Positions 1 to 12,303 are shown, counted from the first letter of the stretch. The stretch: 64,000 nucleotides of DNA from Diphasiastrum complanatum (GCA_029204225.1 CM055106.1:24420921-24484920); one strand, 5' to 3'. Notes: generated by a model from the sequence alone, not told the origin. Numbers and translations are program-made.

Positions 1-17
1 TTTGTATTTCTGTAGAC

Positions 18-132
18 TGTTAGAAAATAAGTGTATGTATGCAGAGTATGCGACTGTACAAGTATTTACAACGAGTAGTGAATGGATCTAGATTAGCAGA
101 GAGATAGAGATAGAGAGAATAGAAATCTAACA
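18..132 (-). mobile_element. Putative short Copia 3' LTR
   Basis: A 115-bp segment starts TGTTAGA and ends TCTAACA, so it has the TG...CA ends and short terminal inverted repeat expected of an LTR. On the minus strand it follows a long poly-G polypurine tract, which in turn follows Copia RNase H. That is the order expected at the 3' end of a minus-strand element. It is short for a Copia LTR, and its partner LTR is not in the window, so the boundary rests only on the termini and context. Confidence 0.4.
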
Positions 133-154
133 CCCCCCCCCCCCCCCCTTCCCC
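133..154 (-). other. Polypurine tract (poly-G)
   Basis: Sixteen C residues, then TTCCCC, read on the minus strand as an almost pure purine run directly upstream of the putative LTR. Polypurine tracts prime plus-strand DNA synthesis in LTR retrotransposons. It could equally be read as a simple poly-C repeat; its position between RNase H and a TG-starting segment favours the polypurine tract. Confidence 0.45.
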
Positions 155-1300
155 TTAATCTAGATCCTTGAACACCTTGATTTTCAAATTCAAGATAGCA
201 CAAACATTCTTGTGTGCTTTTTGATTTAACCATTTTGTAAATATATCAACTGCCATGTATTGGGCTCTACAAAATTTTAGACTTACCTCCTTGTTGAGTA
301 TTTTGCTCCTGATGTAGTGGTACTTAATCTCGATGTGCTTGTTCCTAGAGTGAAATCTAGGATTGATCGATAATGCAATAGCACTTTGATTGTCGTATTG
401 AATAATTATTGCAGTAGATTGTCTGAGACCAATATCAGACAATAAATTCCTCAACCAAATAGTCTCTTTAGTAGCTTGAGAGGCTGCAAATTTGTATTCT
501 GGTTCTATAGATGACATTGCAATGGAGGATTTTTTTTAATTGTTCCATGATATTGGACCATTATTGAACGAAAGACAAGTCTAAAAGTTGATCTTCTGGT
601 GTCGATATCGTTTGCCCAATTTGCATTTGTATATCCATGAAGTGTATGGATATCGGACATCACCATAACAAATACAAAGGTCAATAGTAGCTCTCACATA
701 GCTGATTACTTTGAAAACAACTTTCCAATGGATCATACCAGGGTTGGCCATGTATTGGCTCAAGGAGCTAATGGCATATGCAAGATTGAGCCTGATAGAG
801 ATCATTGCATACATCAAGGATCCGATGATTGATTGATATGGATATCCCTTCATTTCGGCCTTCTCTCATTGGTCTGAGGGCATTGCTCCTTAGATAATTT
901 TAAACCTGGGTCCATGGGATTATGTACAAACTTGCAATTCATGAAATTGAATTCGTCAACAAATTATAGAAGTACCTCTGATGGGTGATGTAGAGAAGTC
1001 TTCTACTTCTGTCTTTGTGGATTTGAATCCCAAGACAGTAATGCGCCTCTCCAAGATTTGTCATCTCAAATTCTTAGGATAGCATCCTCTTAGTGTCCTT
1101 TATTAGTTCGATATTGTTGTTGAATAGCAATCTATCTTCCATCCAAATGTTTTGGACCGACTCTTCCACCGAATCTTCACTAAGGAACTCAACCTGCGTC
1201 TCCTCGACCGAGAGGTTCAACCGAAGTTTTTCACCATAGGCATTATCTGGCATCCACTCTCTGATGAATGAAATTTCTATTTGTCTAGTACTCTGCATTT
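155..1300 (-). pseudogene. Copia pol remnant: reverse transcriptase end and RNase H
   Basis: Read on the minus strand, three broken frames carry Copia pol pieces in order. At 1140-1298 a short stretch with LLFNNNIELIKDTK resembles sequence just after the YVDD box. At 581-853 comes the conserved block GSLMYAMISIRLNLAYAISS, at the reverse transcriptase/RNase H boundary. At 155-517 lies the RNase H end, with YDNQSAIALS and FHSRNKHIEIKYHYIR, where the family usually has DNxSAI and H.R.KHI.I.YH. Frameshifts and stops separate the parts, and the sequence upstream of 1300 is not recognisable, so it is a truncated dead copy. Very similar DNA recurs at 23.3-24.1 kb in the same orientation. Confidence 0.85.
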
Positions 1301-4055
1301 ATTGACTCTTTGTAAATGGCAAGTCATACTTGTAGAATAGCTCAAGAATGAGTTTTTATTTATCTATCCATCTCCAGATTACCTTGTAGAGAGTTTAGGA
1401 TATTTGTGCATATCCAAATTTCTGAGAGATTCATGTCATTTCAAAGGTCCTTCATGTATATAATTCAGATATTGGTCTTGGAGTCAACTACAGAGAAATT
1501 GTGAAAATTTGGTCCAACATGCTTCGACCAACTGTTCCAATCGAGCACTACACCCACTGTTCTACCTGAGTGCCACAACCAAGTGCTCTCACAGAGTGCT
1601 ACAATCACCTCGACTTCTACTGCATCTCTTGATCAAGCTTCAACAACATCTTTCAATCAAGGGATTCACGCCAAAGCAATTACCCAAAGACTCAACCGAC
1701 GACATCAACCGTCAAAACAACCAAATGAGTCCTTCATTCAATGAAAGTCCAGCTTGGATACTATCGAAGATCCAAAGCTAGCAATTGCAAGTTCCTATAT
1801 CACCAAATGTGCATCAGTGAGACAATGTTCAAGAAGAGGAAGCCATATTGCAGACCAGATCAACAGGATTGGACGAACTTCACTAGCCATTTCCTCACAA
1901 CAGCTACAACTGATGGATACTCAACAACCGCAATTTCTAAGGGTGCAATCACCCGCTGCTACAAGATCTAGGTCCCAATCACCACCTGGGACATTGCCAC
2001 TAGTGACATCATCCCCTCGCGTCCAACAAGTAGTTGATTCTGTGATCGAATTCCAACAGCCACCATAGGCAACAGATTCAGGGGAGGGAGAATGGGAGCT
2101 ACCTACAACCACACAAGCAAAAGGTACACTTGCAGTTGATCCCACTCAAGAAGACAGACGGGCAATCCAAAGGGACTCAACCAGGAGGAGCACCCCAGTC
2201 ATAAACCTCGGGTTTCGAGCACCGAGGAGATGAAGATCCTTAAAGAGGGGTAAGTACAAGAATTGGAAAATCAGTCTGTTTCTTCAGTCACTCCTACATC
2301 CACATCATCCACATTCTGTCGTCTAGTTCTCTTGTCACAACATTTGTATCGACTTCCATGTCTGTTATATCATCCACACCATCTACCAAAATCACTACCA
2401 CCACAACTTCCATCATCAGAATACCACCACCACCTTACCTTACATCTTTCTATTATTCCACCATCTCACTATTCATCTCTTTTTAGACCCTGATAGTCTT
2501 ATCGAGGAAGCTAAAAGGTCATTACAGTGTCTTGCAGAGACCAACTACCACCTACATTGGTTGGTCAATAAGAAAGAAAGCAGGTGAAGCTGCAAGAAAA
2601 GATAATAAAAAAATAAAGAAAAAAGAATTAAAAGGATCCAGCTGAAAAGGCCAATACAAAAGAAAAGATCGAGAAGCAGACAAGATCTTGGCCAAGTCTC
2701 AACAAATAATGAAACAAAGGAAAAGATGAAGACGACAGTGGACCTACTGGATAAAGTGAGCTCCATACCAAGTAATTTGTGATCAAATCTCGACACTACA
2801 AAGATTTGAAGCTACAGCTATAATATTGTCATTTCCTTCACCTTCCACCAAAACCCTCATCATGTTTCCCTACCATTGTCGACCTATCCATCTCAATCTG
2901 TTCCTACCACCAATTTCATAACCCCTTGAAGACTGATAACCCAATGTTTGTGCAACCTACCAATTGAAGGTTCTCCAATTATGGTCGAAACAAGAGTGTC
3001 GATGAGGCCGGGACTTCGACAGGAAGAAGAACTGAGGAAACACCCAGAAGCAGAAAGAAGAATACAAAGAGTTCCAAGACAATTCATGATTATTTGGCAA
3101 GACCTACGAGAAAATTGTCTAAGAAATCCAAAGAAAAGATCCAAAGGCAATTTGATGATCGAAAAGAGTTCGAAGATTTTCAGAGGATGATATGTTCAGA
3201 TGATCAAGAGCTGATATACATACAAGCTTATACCAATGGTTTGTTGGCCTTATCTGGGACCTATTCCGTTGGGCATCAAAACGAGATTCATCACATTCAA
3301 AGCCATCAGAAAGGAGATAGGCTATGAGAAGTCTCTTGACAAAAAAAAAGCTAAAAATGACAAATGAGAGACACTCAATTACGCAGGGCTATCTTGACAA
3401 GCCATTGTAAATGTTAAAGTTGTTGCCAGGAAGTGCGACAATATCAACAAATAAGTTCTTGGTTTTACGCAGGCAAATGCTGATCCATGCCTTTCCAAGA
3501 ATCAAGCGTCAAAGCTGAGGCATTGCAGTGGGACCTACAACACTATAGGAGGAAGATAATGCTAGTTGATGCCACGCCCTTTAGGTATCAATGCAGTGCC
3601 TCATCACCAGAAGGATTTCTAGCAGAGATGAAGTTGAGAGTTGAGTCTGAGAGCACAAGAATTATTAGTGCTAGGCTAAATGAATATTCTGTGAGCCCCA
3701 TGGTAATTCCTGAAAGATGGATAGCCATGTGGGAGCTAGTAATTTAGAGTGATGTTTTAAATAAAGAGGCCTCCTATTATCAAGTAAGAGGTGGAACTCA
3801 AATCCTTATAGATTGGGGTTCACTCTGTTGTAAGAGGTGGACTCCAAAATATGATACAATTGGGTTCTACGGCTCGTGGGTATAGATAGAGGCCTCCACC
3901 ACAAGTTTCATAGCATGTGTAATATACTAAAATGTTGTTGCTTTGTTAATTGAAGATTCTACTACTTGCATTTCTTTCCATGCTCCATCTTCATGCATAT
4001 AGTTTGGGTACTGATGTATGAATGTGTTTGCTGTTGTTAATTCTCTCCTAAGGAT
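1301..4055. other. No supported gene
   Basis: I see no recognisable domain here. On the plus strand 1509-2180 is open in short, Pro/Ser/Thr/Gln-rich frames, and 2948-3330 is open in Lys/Arg-rich frames. Neither has a conserved motif or a convincing splice structure. 2570-2730 is strongly purine-rich. The stretch may be eroded retroelement sequence, but nothing in it proves that. Confidence 0.4.
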
Positions 4056-4350
4056 TGGTTTGGGATTAGTATCAGGTAGATGTGTAGGGCTTGGAGGCTG
4101 ATTCATCATTCTACTCAGTTCAAATGCTTCCTAGTTATCGGCTCCCTTAGAAGTTCTTGTTACAACTGTTGAGTGACAGTTGTAATACGCACTTTGTAGG
4201 ATTCCCATTTGTGTTAGCATCAGGTAGATGTGCAGGACTTGGAGATCGATCTACCATTCCACTGATTTTCGATGTTTCCTGGTTTCTGACTCGGAGTTCT
4301 CCTTACAACTGTTGAGTGATAGTTGTAGGAAGCACTTTGTAGGACCTGTG
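4056..4350. repeat. Diverged tandem duplication, about 145 bp x 2
   Basis: Two adjacent units share ATCAGGTAGATGTG (4071 and 4219), TACAACTGTTGAGTGA and GCACTTTGTAGGA (4189 and 4332), 143-148 bp apart, with scattered substitutions. No coding role is visible. Confidence 0.7.
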
Positions 4351-5094
4351 ATTTTAGTTTAAAAGAAGTTGTGTTGATGTTCTGTGATTTCAGTAGGAAT
4401 AGATTTAGTTTAGTTCCCTAATGTTTCTGTAGATTAGATTAATAATAATCAAGATTAAAACAATAAAGCAAGAACTGAAGCAGTGTGTAGAACGTAGGAA
4501 TCGAGTCCTGATAGATCACTGTCCAAGATGAGCATCCATTGTCAAATCAAGGATCGAGATCAGGTCGTAGGTGTCCCATTGACAGGCGGGACACACTACC
4601 AATATACTACACAGAGACAGTCGCTAGGGGCCATAGCGGACCTGTTACCAAGCAGACATGTTGTTTAGCAGAATCTCTGTCAAGTAGAATTGCAGCAAAC
4701 AAGGATAGATTAGCTGCTAATAGAGAAACAATAGGTGCCAACAGAGAAGTAGAGCTAGAAGATGCTAGCGCTAATACTATTTTTGGTGTTTTTTCTTGAG
4801 ATCTTCAAATCAGATCTGTATTTTTTGGAGGCTAAGTGGTATTTGATGATGATCTGATGCCCTTGTGCTCCCATTTGGATCTAGATCCTACTTGGATCTT
4901 GCTGGATCTTTGTTGATCTATCTAGATCTTGCCTATTCTTGTTGAATCTTGATGGATTTTGCTTGATCTGACTAGATCTCCTTAGATCTATCTTTATTTC
5001 ATTAGATCTGGTTGTGATGACTTCTGATAGAGCTTGATTTGTTCCAGGGTGCACTATTTGTCATCACCAAGCTAGATCTATGTTACTGAGGTGG
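4351..5094. other. Non-coding stretch with short GATCT-type repeats
   Basis: An 86-codon plus-strand frame at 4539-4799 has no recognisable motif. From about 4858 to 5002 the sequence is a degenerate array in which CTTGATCT or TGGATCT recurs every 8-15 bases. Nothing else can be supported. Confidence 0.45.
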
Positions 5095-5650
5095 TCAATA
5101 CTTGTGAAGTCGGCTACCATTGATGGGTGTATCAAATGTCGTCCCATCCAATTGCTCGAGGTTCACGACTCCATGGCTTAAGATCTCCTTGACACGGTAC
5201 GAGCCTTCACCTATGAACTTCAATTTTGCTTTGATCACCTTGGTTTTGTATATAAGACTAGATCTCCAGATTGAAGATCCTTCTTGTGTAGTCGGCGATC
5301 ATGCCATGTTCTGTGTCGTGTCTTCTCAGCCGTCAATGCATGCACAACTAATAAGCATGTTTTGCAAAGTTTGTGTAATGATTCATGGTGCAATTGTAGA
5401 GATTTGGACTCATCAAGGCATTGTGTTGTGGCAACTCGCAATGAAGGTACCAAAAAATCCACTGGCATTACTACATCCTGACCATAAACCAATTGGAAGA
5501 GCATTTGATCAGTGCTTCCCTTGTATGTTGTTCTGAATGTCCACAACACAACATGTAACTTATGTATAAGGTGTGCTGATGAATCGATGGATCACGAAGA
5601 ATTCCTCCATTAGGACCTTGATGGTCTCATTGATGAAACAGTTGACTGGA
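5095..5650 (-). pseudogene. Gypsy integrase C-terminal fragment
   Basis: The minus strand encodes the distal Ty3/Gypsy integrase. FINETIKVLMEEFFVIHR (about 5590-5645) matches the core just after the second catalytic Asp. WTFRTTYKGSTDQMLFQLVY (5470-5550) matches the AYRT...TPF.LVYG block. The C-terminal barrel (GEGSYRVKEI...LDGTTF.TPINGSRLHKY) ends at a stop at 5095-5097. The core and the AYRT block are joined by a deletion that removes the final catalytic Glu region, and a +1 frameshift lies near 5235. This style of integrase tail is typical of Tat/Athila-like Gypsy elements. Confidence 0.8.
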
Positions 5651-5669
5651 GTTAACTAGGACCTGCAGC

Positions 5670-6621
5670 TCCTAATGAAGCTGCAACATTCAAGAAGAGA
5701 ATAAGGATTGCTCTTCATTTCATTAAAATGATTGTGTCCAATGAGGTGTTAAGGGGGATTGGTTTTTGCACGACTACCAAAGAGGCTCGGGATATCCTTA
5801 AAACAATCTATGAAGCTAAAAATACATCAAGATTGCTCACACTTAGAAACCAAATATTTCTAAGTTCTCAAAGAGTTGATGAGAATGTTTCAAGCTATGC
5901 TATGAGAGTTAAAGATCTTCATCAAAAGTTAGCTGGCATTGGAGATGCTCTAAAGAACAATAAACTTGTTCAAGTAGTCCTTAATGGACTAAGAGATGAG
6001 TATGATAATATTGTGCAGACTTATGCTATCAAGGAGGAGCTACCATCTTTGGAGACTCTTCAAGGTGTTCTCATTGCTGAAGAAAGTAGGCAAGAGAACA
6101 AGATGCTGAGGATCAACAGACTTTCATTGAAGGATGGTGGAGATGACAAAGCACTCTTCACCAAGGACAAGTCAAGAGGCAAGGGCAAAGGACAACATCA
6201 CTTCAAGAAGGACAAGGACAAGGACAAAGCCAAAGAAGGTGGTGAGGATCAATCATCACTAGCTACAACATCCAGTGGCAAGAAGAAGATGTTAACGATC
6301 AAATGCTTTTTCTGTGGCAAGAAAGGCCACTATGCATCAAACTATTTCAAGAAGAAGAACCAATTTAAACAAACTAACCTTACTAATGAGGAAGTGTGTG
6401 AGGGTAATGAGAGTGATAGTGAGGATTCGTTAATAATGTCAAGTTTTTCATCGTTCCCTTTCAAAAGTGAAGAAGTATGGTGGATCCAGGGTACGTCTTG
6501 GTTCATATCTGAACCTAATACCAGTTATCTCAAGGTATGGCACCAATCTCCACAAAGCAAGTTAGCTATCATACTCCGATTATGTCTTGTAAACGTTCTT
6601 TCCGTAACACTTTGTAAGTAG
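5670..6621 (+). pseudogene. Copia gag with CCHC zinc knuckle, truncated
   Basis: This is an open frame of about 300 codons. The first part is the Copia capsid-like gag domain: VLRGIGFCTTTKEARDILKT, then ...TSRLLTLRNQIFL and LNGLRDEYDNIV. A Lys/Asp-rich linker follows, then a zinc knuckle, CFFCGKKGHYASNYFKKK, in which the usual last Cys is Tyr. The frame loses similarity just where the protease should begin (about 6480, after EEVWW). The 5' end abuts the Gypsy integrase fragment at about 5650-5670 without a recognisable start region. The coding frame is intact but the element is truncated at both ends. A related gag lies on the minus strand at 10.2-10.9 kb. Confidence 0.8.
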
Positions 6622-7722
6622 CTATATGCTAAAAAGTGTGACTTTTGGTTTTTTTATGATCTAAAAGAGAAAGAATTCCCTCGCATAAAACAACCATGGC
6701 TGCCTCTCAAGAAGCTATGTCTACAACCATTCAGGTATGCTTTCTGAGTTTAAACAAACTCTTTGCATCCTCGATAAGAATGCATATTTTTATGGTATAT
6801 CACTCCTCTACACAAGCTCTTATTTTCTCTTCATTTCTTTTCTTTTATAACCCTTTAAAAAAAAAAACGACATAAGCCACATTTAAGTCGAACTAAAGCA
6901 CCTTGAAATAGGATTTGGTCACTAAAAGTAACAGTAAGGACTCCAATAACACGATCTTAGACAACATGGATACGCGTAAGAATCGTAATTTCTACTAAAG
7001 GATTAGAATGGCATGGATCTACTCTAATTCCGAGTATAAACATTGGCAGTCTCTTACTCAGTATTAATCACATCTTTCCTATACAGTGTCCTGATACCGT
7101 GGATGTTATGTCATTCAGATATAACATTCATGGTAACACTTCACCTTACTCTTGTTAGCGTTCTTTTAGACTCTTGGTAAGATACAACTGGAAAGCATAG
7201 ATATGCTCAGGAGTATGGACAATAGTGCGTGACATACCTTACCTTGTAATGGTCACCTGGGTCAGTATAGCATGGACTTGCTCTGATACCAGCACACGTG
7301 TTCACACCAGGTCTTTTGGCTAAGTAAAACTCAGAACAGTTTAAACTTTTCATACTCTTTTGATTAAAATGAAGTGATACGGACCAATTGACCGTAAGTT
7401 GATCAAAATTTCTAAAATATCGTGTGTATGGGAAAACTGGACTATGTTTTAAAATGCTATTCAAAGATATAACTTCTTTTGGACATGAATAACAACTGAC
7501 GTTCAGCTATGACACCTGTCTTCCTCACTGATCTAACTTGAGTGATTTTGTTTTGTGGGATGGTGGCAGGTATCAGCTGTGCGTCTTGAAAGTGGTGATG
7601 CTTTATGGTGCTTTCTAGTACTGTATTTTACTTTTTAGCTGTACTTTGCCTTGTTAGATTATAAATAAAGGCTTTAAAGAGCTTCAATCTTGCTTTGTCA
7701 AGAGGAACTAATTGCGGTCTTG

Positions 7723-7724
<2 letters not shown>
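6622..7724. other. No supported gene; possible primer-binding site at 7280-7291
   Basis: AT-rich sequence without recognisable coding content. GCTCTGATACCA at 7280-7291 is the exact reverse complement of the usual initiator-Met primer-binding site of plant LTR elements, implying a minus-strand element starting here. No clear LTR end (CA) adjoins it and no gag follows on the minus strand, so an element cannot be delimited. Confidence 0.35.

Positions 7725-7773
<49 letters not shown>
7725..7773. repeat. (CT)n microsatellite
   Basis: About 24 uninterrupted CT units, followed by CT-rich sequence. Confidence 0.95.
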
Positions 7774-7776
<3 letters not shown>

Positions 7777-9019
7777 TCCATCTCTTCTCCCTTTCACTAA
7801 GAAAACCATGGAGTGGTCAATAGGATTCGTAGGTAGGTTTTCTTTCACTGTTCACCTCCTTGAGAAAATCAACCTCTTGAGGAGAAGATCTAGAGCCAAG
7901 GAAGCCTAGAAAAGCATGAATAAATCAACCAAGAAAAATACCGAAAAGAAGAAAAGCAACAAAGATGAATGCCACACCAATCTAGGCTATTCCACGAGTA
8001 GATCCGAAGCTAAGAGTGACAATCTTAGCAAGCCTAGATCCCCACTCCTATTTTGTCACTTAGCCCTCTCCCCATTGGATCGAAGCCTGTTAATACATCG
8101 ATACTCATCCGGTTGGAGATCCAAACCCCATCTTTGCCCTCTTGATCGCGACGATTAGGGAGGCACGGAAAGGGTTCAACATTATCTAAATTAGCCAATA
8201 GAAATACCTCTAAATCTGATCTTATCCACTTATATACTTGTTAAAAATAGCAAGGACACTATTTCTAGACCTTATTAACATAAAAAAATGTATCTCTAAG
8301 TTGAAATTTCACTTTGGCCTCCAAATTGCCAAAATTAACCAACTAAACTAGTTGACATTTTTGACAAGTCTCCCTCTTCAACTAGTTTTACCACACAACT
8401 TTGATCCATCTTAAGAATGATCTCCATTCTAAGAATAGACTTCCTTTCTATGGTTTTATAATAACTTTCATAATTGATATAGATAATAGTGTCCACATTG
8501 GATGCTTCACTATATCTTACATCAATTTTATATATCAAGATGAAAAACCAACATAGAATGTAACATAGAATCATAATGAATGAATTTCTCCATGCTTCCA
8601 CCTTTCATACCGCTAAAAAATAACAACCAGGCAATAAATGTGTGTGATAACCATTTGCTTGCATGTCTCCTACATATTTGTCCTTCTTTGATATGTCTCC
8701 ACCATGAAAATCCATGAATGAGCCTCCATCTCCATCTTGCCATATGATATCCTCATCGCTTGATGACTTAGCCATGAATGAGTGATATAATGAGCCTCCT
8801 TTAGCTTCATTTCCATCAGCAGAACCAGCCAAGAGAGTACAACTCCAACATCAAAATGATACAAAACAATGTGACTAGTTTCACCATATCTTGACAATTT
8901 GCACACATTCACATGAAATTGTTCAAACATGAGATAGAACAAGTAAAGTAAACTTGAACAACACTTCCTAATATTTTTTGGCTATAGTGAAGTAAATCTT
9001 ATAGAGTTTATATTCATAA
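7774..9019. other. No supported gene
   Basis: Several short frames occur on both strands (for example 7916-8158 plus, 8335-8942 minus), but none has a domain, a splice structure or similarity to the other elements here. It lies upstream of a Copia fragment and may be its eroded interior. Confidence 0.35.
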
Positions 9020-9400
9020 GTCAAAGAAAGTTCACATATCTAAGGATTTTGTCTTTGAAGAGGAGAATGCAGATAAGCTTGATGTTGTTGATGTTGATCA
9101 ATCTAACATTTTTGTGGTGATGAAGATGGTTATTTGGATGGTGATAATGGAGATGCTTCTCCAAGTCAAGTTCTAAGAAGATCCTCAATGCAAAGGCAGA
9201 AGCCATCTAGGCTTACATATGATGAGAAGGGTAAGCAAGTTGAAGGTACAAACTTTGCTTTACTTGCATGTTTTGGTTCATCTTCTTGTGTAGATGATGC
9301 TATGCAAGTGAATGGTGGTTTTAATGGAATGGGAGCAACTAATGGATCTAGAAAAGAAGTTTTGTTCAATGACTTTGATGGTCAAGTGGAAGATCAATAG
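9020..9400 (+). pseudogene. Copia integrase-to-reverse-transcriptase linker fragment
   Basis: On the plus strand KKVHISKDFVFEEENA (from about 9025) matches the Copia motif after the integrase (KK...SRDV.FDE). The downstream frame has VLRRSSMQRQKPSRLTYDEK (about 9170-9235), the basic linker that precedes the reverse transcriptase. A frameshift separates the two. No catalytic core remains. It is oriented against the minus-strand Copia remnant that begins at about 9490. Confidence 0.6.
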
Positions 9401-9484
9401 GTTTATCTCAAAGGGCTTCAACAACACAAAAGGGAAAGTGGCAATTTGGAGCTAGTCAAGAGCATCAAAGAGAAGTCAAGTGGC

Positions 9485-10940
9485 AAAGATACTTTGGATA
9501 TTTTTTTGGCACTTTATTGAAGACTCAAGTAAGGTCAAGTTCCCTTCAAGAATCCAAAAGATAAGTTGATTACTCTTTAGAAGATAGATCCAACAATATC
9601 TACTAAAGTCATCAATGTAAGTCACAAACAAAGTTTGCTCCTCCATTACTCAAAGCACTAATACAATGCACATCCAAATGTACTAAATGAAAAGGCATCT
9701 TAGATCTTGACATAGATCTAGAATAAGACAACCTTTGTGACTTTGACATTGAACAAAGCTCACTAACTTGCTTCTTTGCCTTCAAACCAACATGGTTAGA
9801 AATAACGTATCCATTAAGTTTGTAGATCTCACCTTGTCTCTTGCATTGGGCAATCAAGACTTAATTCCCTTTTATCAAGCAAGAATCACCAACAAATTTC
9901 ATTTTAAGCCCTTTGTCAAACATTTGACACACACTAAGAACATTCTTAGTAATGGAAGGTATGAACAAAACGTTCTTCAAGCTTACATTCCTATTTATAG
10001 ATGAGAGTAAAATAGGAATAGTACCAACGCCCTTGATAACAACTTTATGATCATTGGCCATGTTGATGACCTTCTTCTCCAAAGAAGTGAAATACTCTTT
10101 GTGACATGTCACTATCAATCCATCGTGGATCAATATCTCCATCATTGGTTAGCAAACAAGAAGCATAAAAAAAGAATCACTTTAATTTTGCTCATCAACA
10201 CCATCCTCATCAAAAGTGAAATTGCCTTGTTTTTCATCTTGATCTCTTTTCTTCTTGAAGCAATCACTAGCAAAATGTCCTTTGACTCCACAATAGAAAC
10301 ATTTCAAATTTGACTTTTCCTTTTTACCCTCAAAAGAAGATGACTCACCTTTATCTTGTCCTTTAGACCACTTGCCTTTGTCCTTGCCCTTGAACTTGAA
10401 CTTGCCCCTTGAGAACATAGCTTCCTCCTCTCCAACTTGAGATGTGGAAGTGGATCCTCCTCTTGATAGAAGCCTAAACTCCTCATTCACCAAGATTTTC
10501 TTGCAAGTCCTCCATACTTGGCAATGTCTTTTGAATACCAAAACTTTGCACCAAGTTAGCATGTTCATCCAATAAGCCATTAAAAATTGCTTGAACAAGC
10601 TTCACATCCTCAATGCTTTCACCAATATATGCTAATTCATCATTTAAAGCTTTAACTTTCAAACAAAAAGCATGAGTACTTTCATCCTTTTTTTAAGACT
10701 TTGAAATTTTTCCTCCTTAGGGTTAGAACCCTAGATGTAGACTTAGATTCATAAACTTTCTTCAAGGTTTCCCAAGCTTCACTAGATGTAGTGCACTTAC
10801 CAACTTCCTTGAGAAGTTCATTAGTCACATTCATCTTGATCACACGAAGAGCTATTTTTACCTTCCCATCATGCCTCAATTTCTCTTGAGGTGCCAAAGG
10901 TCTCTCCTCCACACCTACAACAATATCTTGATTCTTTTTG
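9485..10940 (-). pseudogene. Copia gag-protease-integrase remnant
   Basis: Minus-strand order from right to left is as follows. Gag occupies 10682-10912 (NVTNELLKEVGKCTTSSEAW, ...STSRVLTLR) and continues to 10182. It ends in a complete CCHC knuckle, CFYCGVKGHFASDCFKKK. The protease region is at 9861-10145 (SLKNVLFIPSITKNVLSVCQ), with the catalytic Asp-Ser-Gly lost. The pre-integrase linker follows at 9612-9857. The first integrase strand (VHLDV...SNGGANFVCDLH) and DFSRYCWIYLLK lie at 9550-9640. Several frameshifts interrupt it, and reverse transcriptase is absent. Gag is clearly related to that at 5.7-6.5 kb, so these are two members of one lineage. Confidence 0.85.
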
Positions 10941-11124
10941 CTACTTCTGCATCACATCATATCCTCATTTGCAGATCGAGAACAAGAATCAGAGGCAAAA
11001 AGTTCAAAAGAGCTTTTGAAACGAAATATGCGCAATATAGTTCCGTTGTGGGCAGTAAATTTGCGAGCTGAAGCAGAAAATAATGTCACGTATTCAATTT
11101 CTACCACACCTGCTAATAATGCCA

Positions 11125-11209
11125 GTTAACGAGCCTGAAGGGCCCGTCATGACAAATTGAAGGGCTCGCCCTTGCAATTTGTCATAACGGGCCCTTCAGG
11201 CCCGTTAGC
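11125..11209. repeat. Short hairpin-forming inverted repeat
   Basis: A 34-nt left arm (11125-11158) and a 34-nt right arm (11176-11209) are reverse complements with 3 mismatches, around a 17-nt loop. The arms contain CCTGAAGGGCCCGT and are far more GC-rich than the surroundings. No RNA family is recognised. Confidence 0.85.
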
Positions 11210-11668
11210 TAATACATTCTCTACAAAATTTCACCAACAAATGCTTGCCACATGCTAAACATTCATGGGGTCAGGCCAAAAGTATTCTTGAAAGGCGAGG
11301 AGAAGCACTTCCTTATAGCAGTAGGGGCATGGGATTGCACTAATCTTAGAATGTTAGTGCAAATCTTAAAAGCCTGTGCGCTATTTATCCAAGGCTTCAA
11401 AATATTTGCATTTTTGTTTATTTATGGACGTTACATTTCATGTTTTAGAGATGTGTGTGATGGATCTGGGACGTGCCGCCACCGACACTGTCTCACACCA
11501 TGTACCTGCATCGTTTACTTCGCCTTCACGGACCACCCCCTGCGCGTACGGGGAATGGAGAGGCGTGCACCCGTCGCTCACTGCTGCAGCCTGCTGCTGC
11601 TGCTTTCTTTTCATATCTTCCTTCCTCCCTGGCCAGGCCCAGGCCCATTCATACTGATACAGAAGCCA

Positions 11669-11671
<3 letters not shown>
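11210..11671. other. No supported gene
   Basis: A plus-strand frame at 11252-11713 is open for about 150 codons, but it runs into the adjoining microsatellite and shows no domain. I treat it as chance. Confidence 0.4.

Positions 11672-11705
<34 letters not shown>
11672..11705. repeat. (GA)n microsatellite
   Basis: About 17 uninterrupted GA units. Confidence 0.95.
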
Positions 11706-11709
<4 letters not shown>

Positions 11710-12179
11710 TTAAATACAGCAAAGGAAAGGCTTACTGTCTAGTCCATGGGCCCTGGCCCCTCTCCGTCGCACTTCACCTCCTTGATTTGAATGTTTCAAC
11801 GGCAGTCAGCTTTTTCAAAGTGAGTGCTGTACTTTCATCTAAGTACAGCAAGGCAGATGAGTACTCTCCGTACAGTGTCTATTATAATTTGGAAGTTGGC
11901 TGCTTCCTCAATTCAATTTTTGTCAATGTCCTTCATTTCTCTTCAAAACCCAATAACCCAAAGTCCCCAACCCCCCCCCCCCCACCCCCCCCGGGGTCCA
12001 AGAAGAAGCAAGATTGTTATGGGGGTAAGGTATGGGCCCTTCCATGGAGGGCCTTTGTGTGAGACAAGACCCGACCAAGGTGGAAGGATTGAGGGCCTCA
12101 AACCTTATCCCACATAATGCCACTAAGCATGCCTTTATTTTTAAAAATCTCTTGAAAGAGATAGGACATAAGCCCTCTA
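11706..12179. other. Non-coding; poly-C tract at 11971-11992
   Basis: A run of 13 C, one A and 8 C lies at 11971-11992. No gene is recognisable on either strand. Confidence 0.5.
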
Positions 12180-12303
12180 GACTTTACCATACATACATAA
12201 TGCCACTAAGCATGCCATTTCCTTTGGAAATCTCTTGAATCAAGACTTTACCATACATAATGTCACCAAGCATGCCATTTCCTTTGGAAATCTCTTGAAT
12301 CAA
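12180..12303. repeat. Tandem duplication, about 60 bp x 2
   Basis: GACTTTACCATACATAAT...GGAAATCTCTTGAATCAA occurs at about 12180-12243 and again at 12244-12303 with few changes. A third, more diverged partial copy is at about 12111-12160. Confidence 0.85.

Noticed and set aside
5120-5536. 138-codon plus-strand frame
   Set aside because: It is antisense to a clear Gypsy integrase fragment.
11252-11742. Plus-strand frame of about 150 codons
   Set aside because: It ends inside a (GA)n tract, overlaps several other equally long frames and has no domain or splice context.
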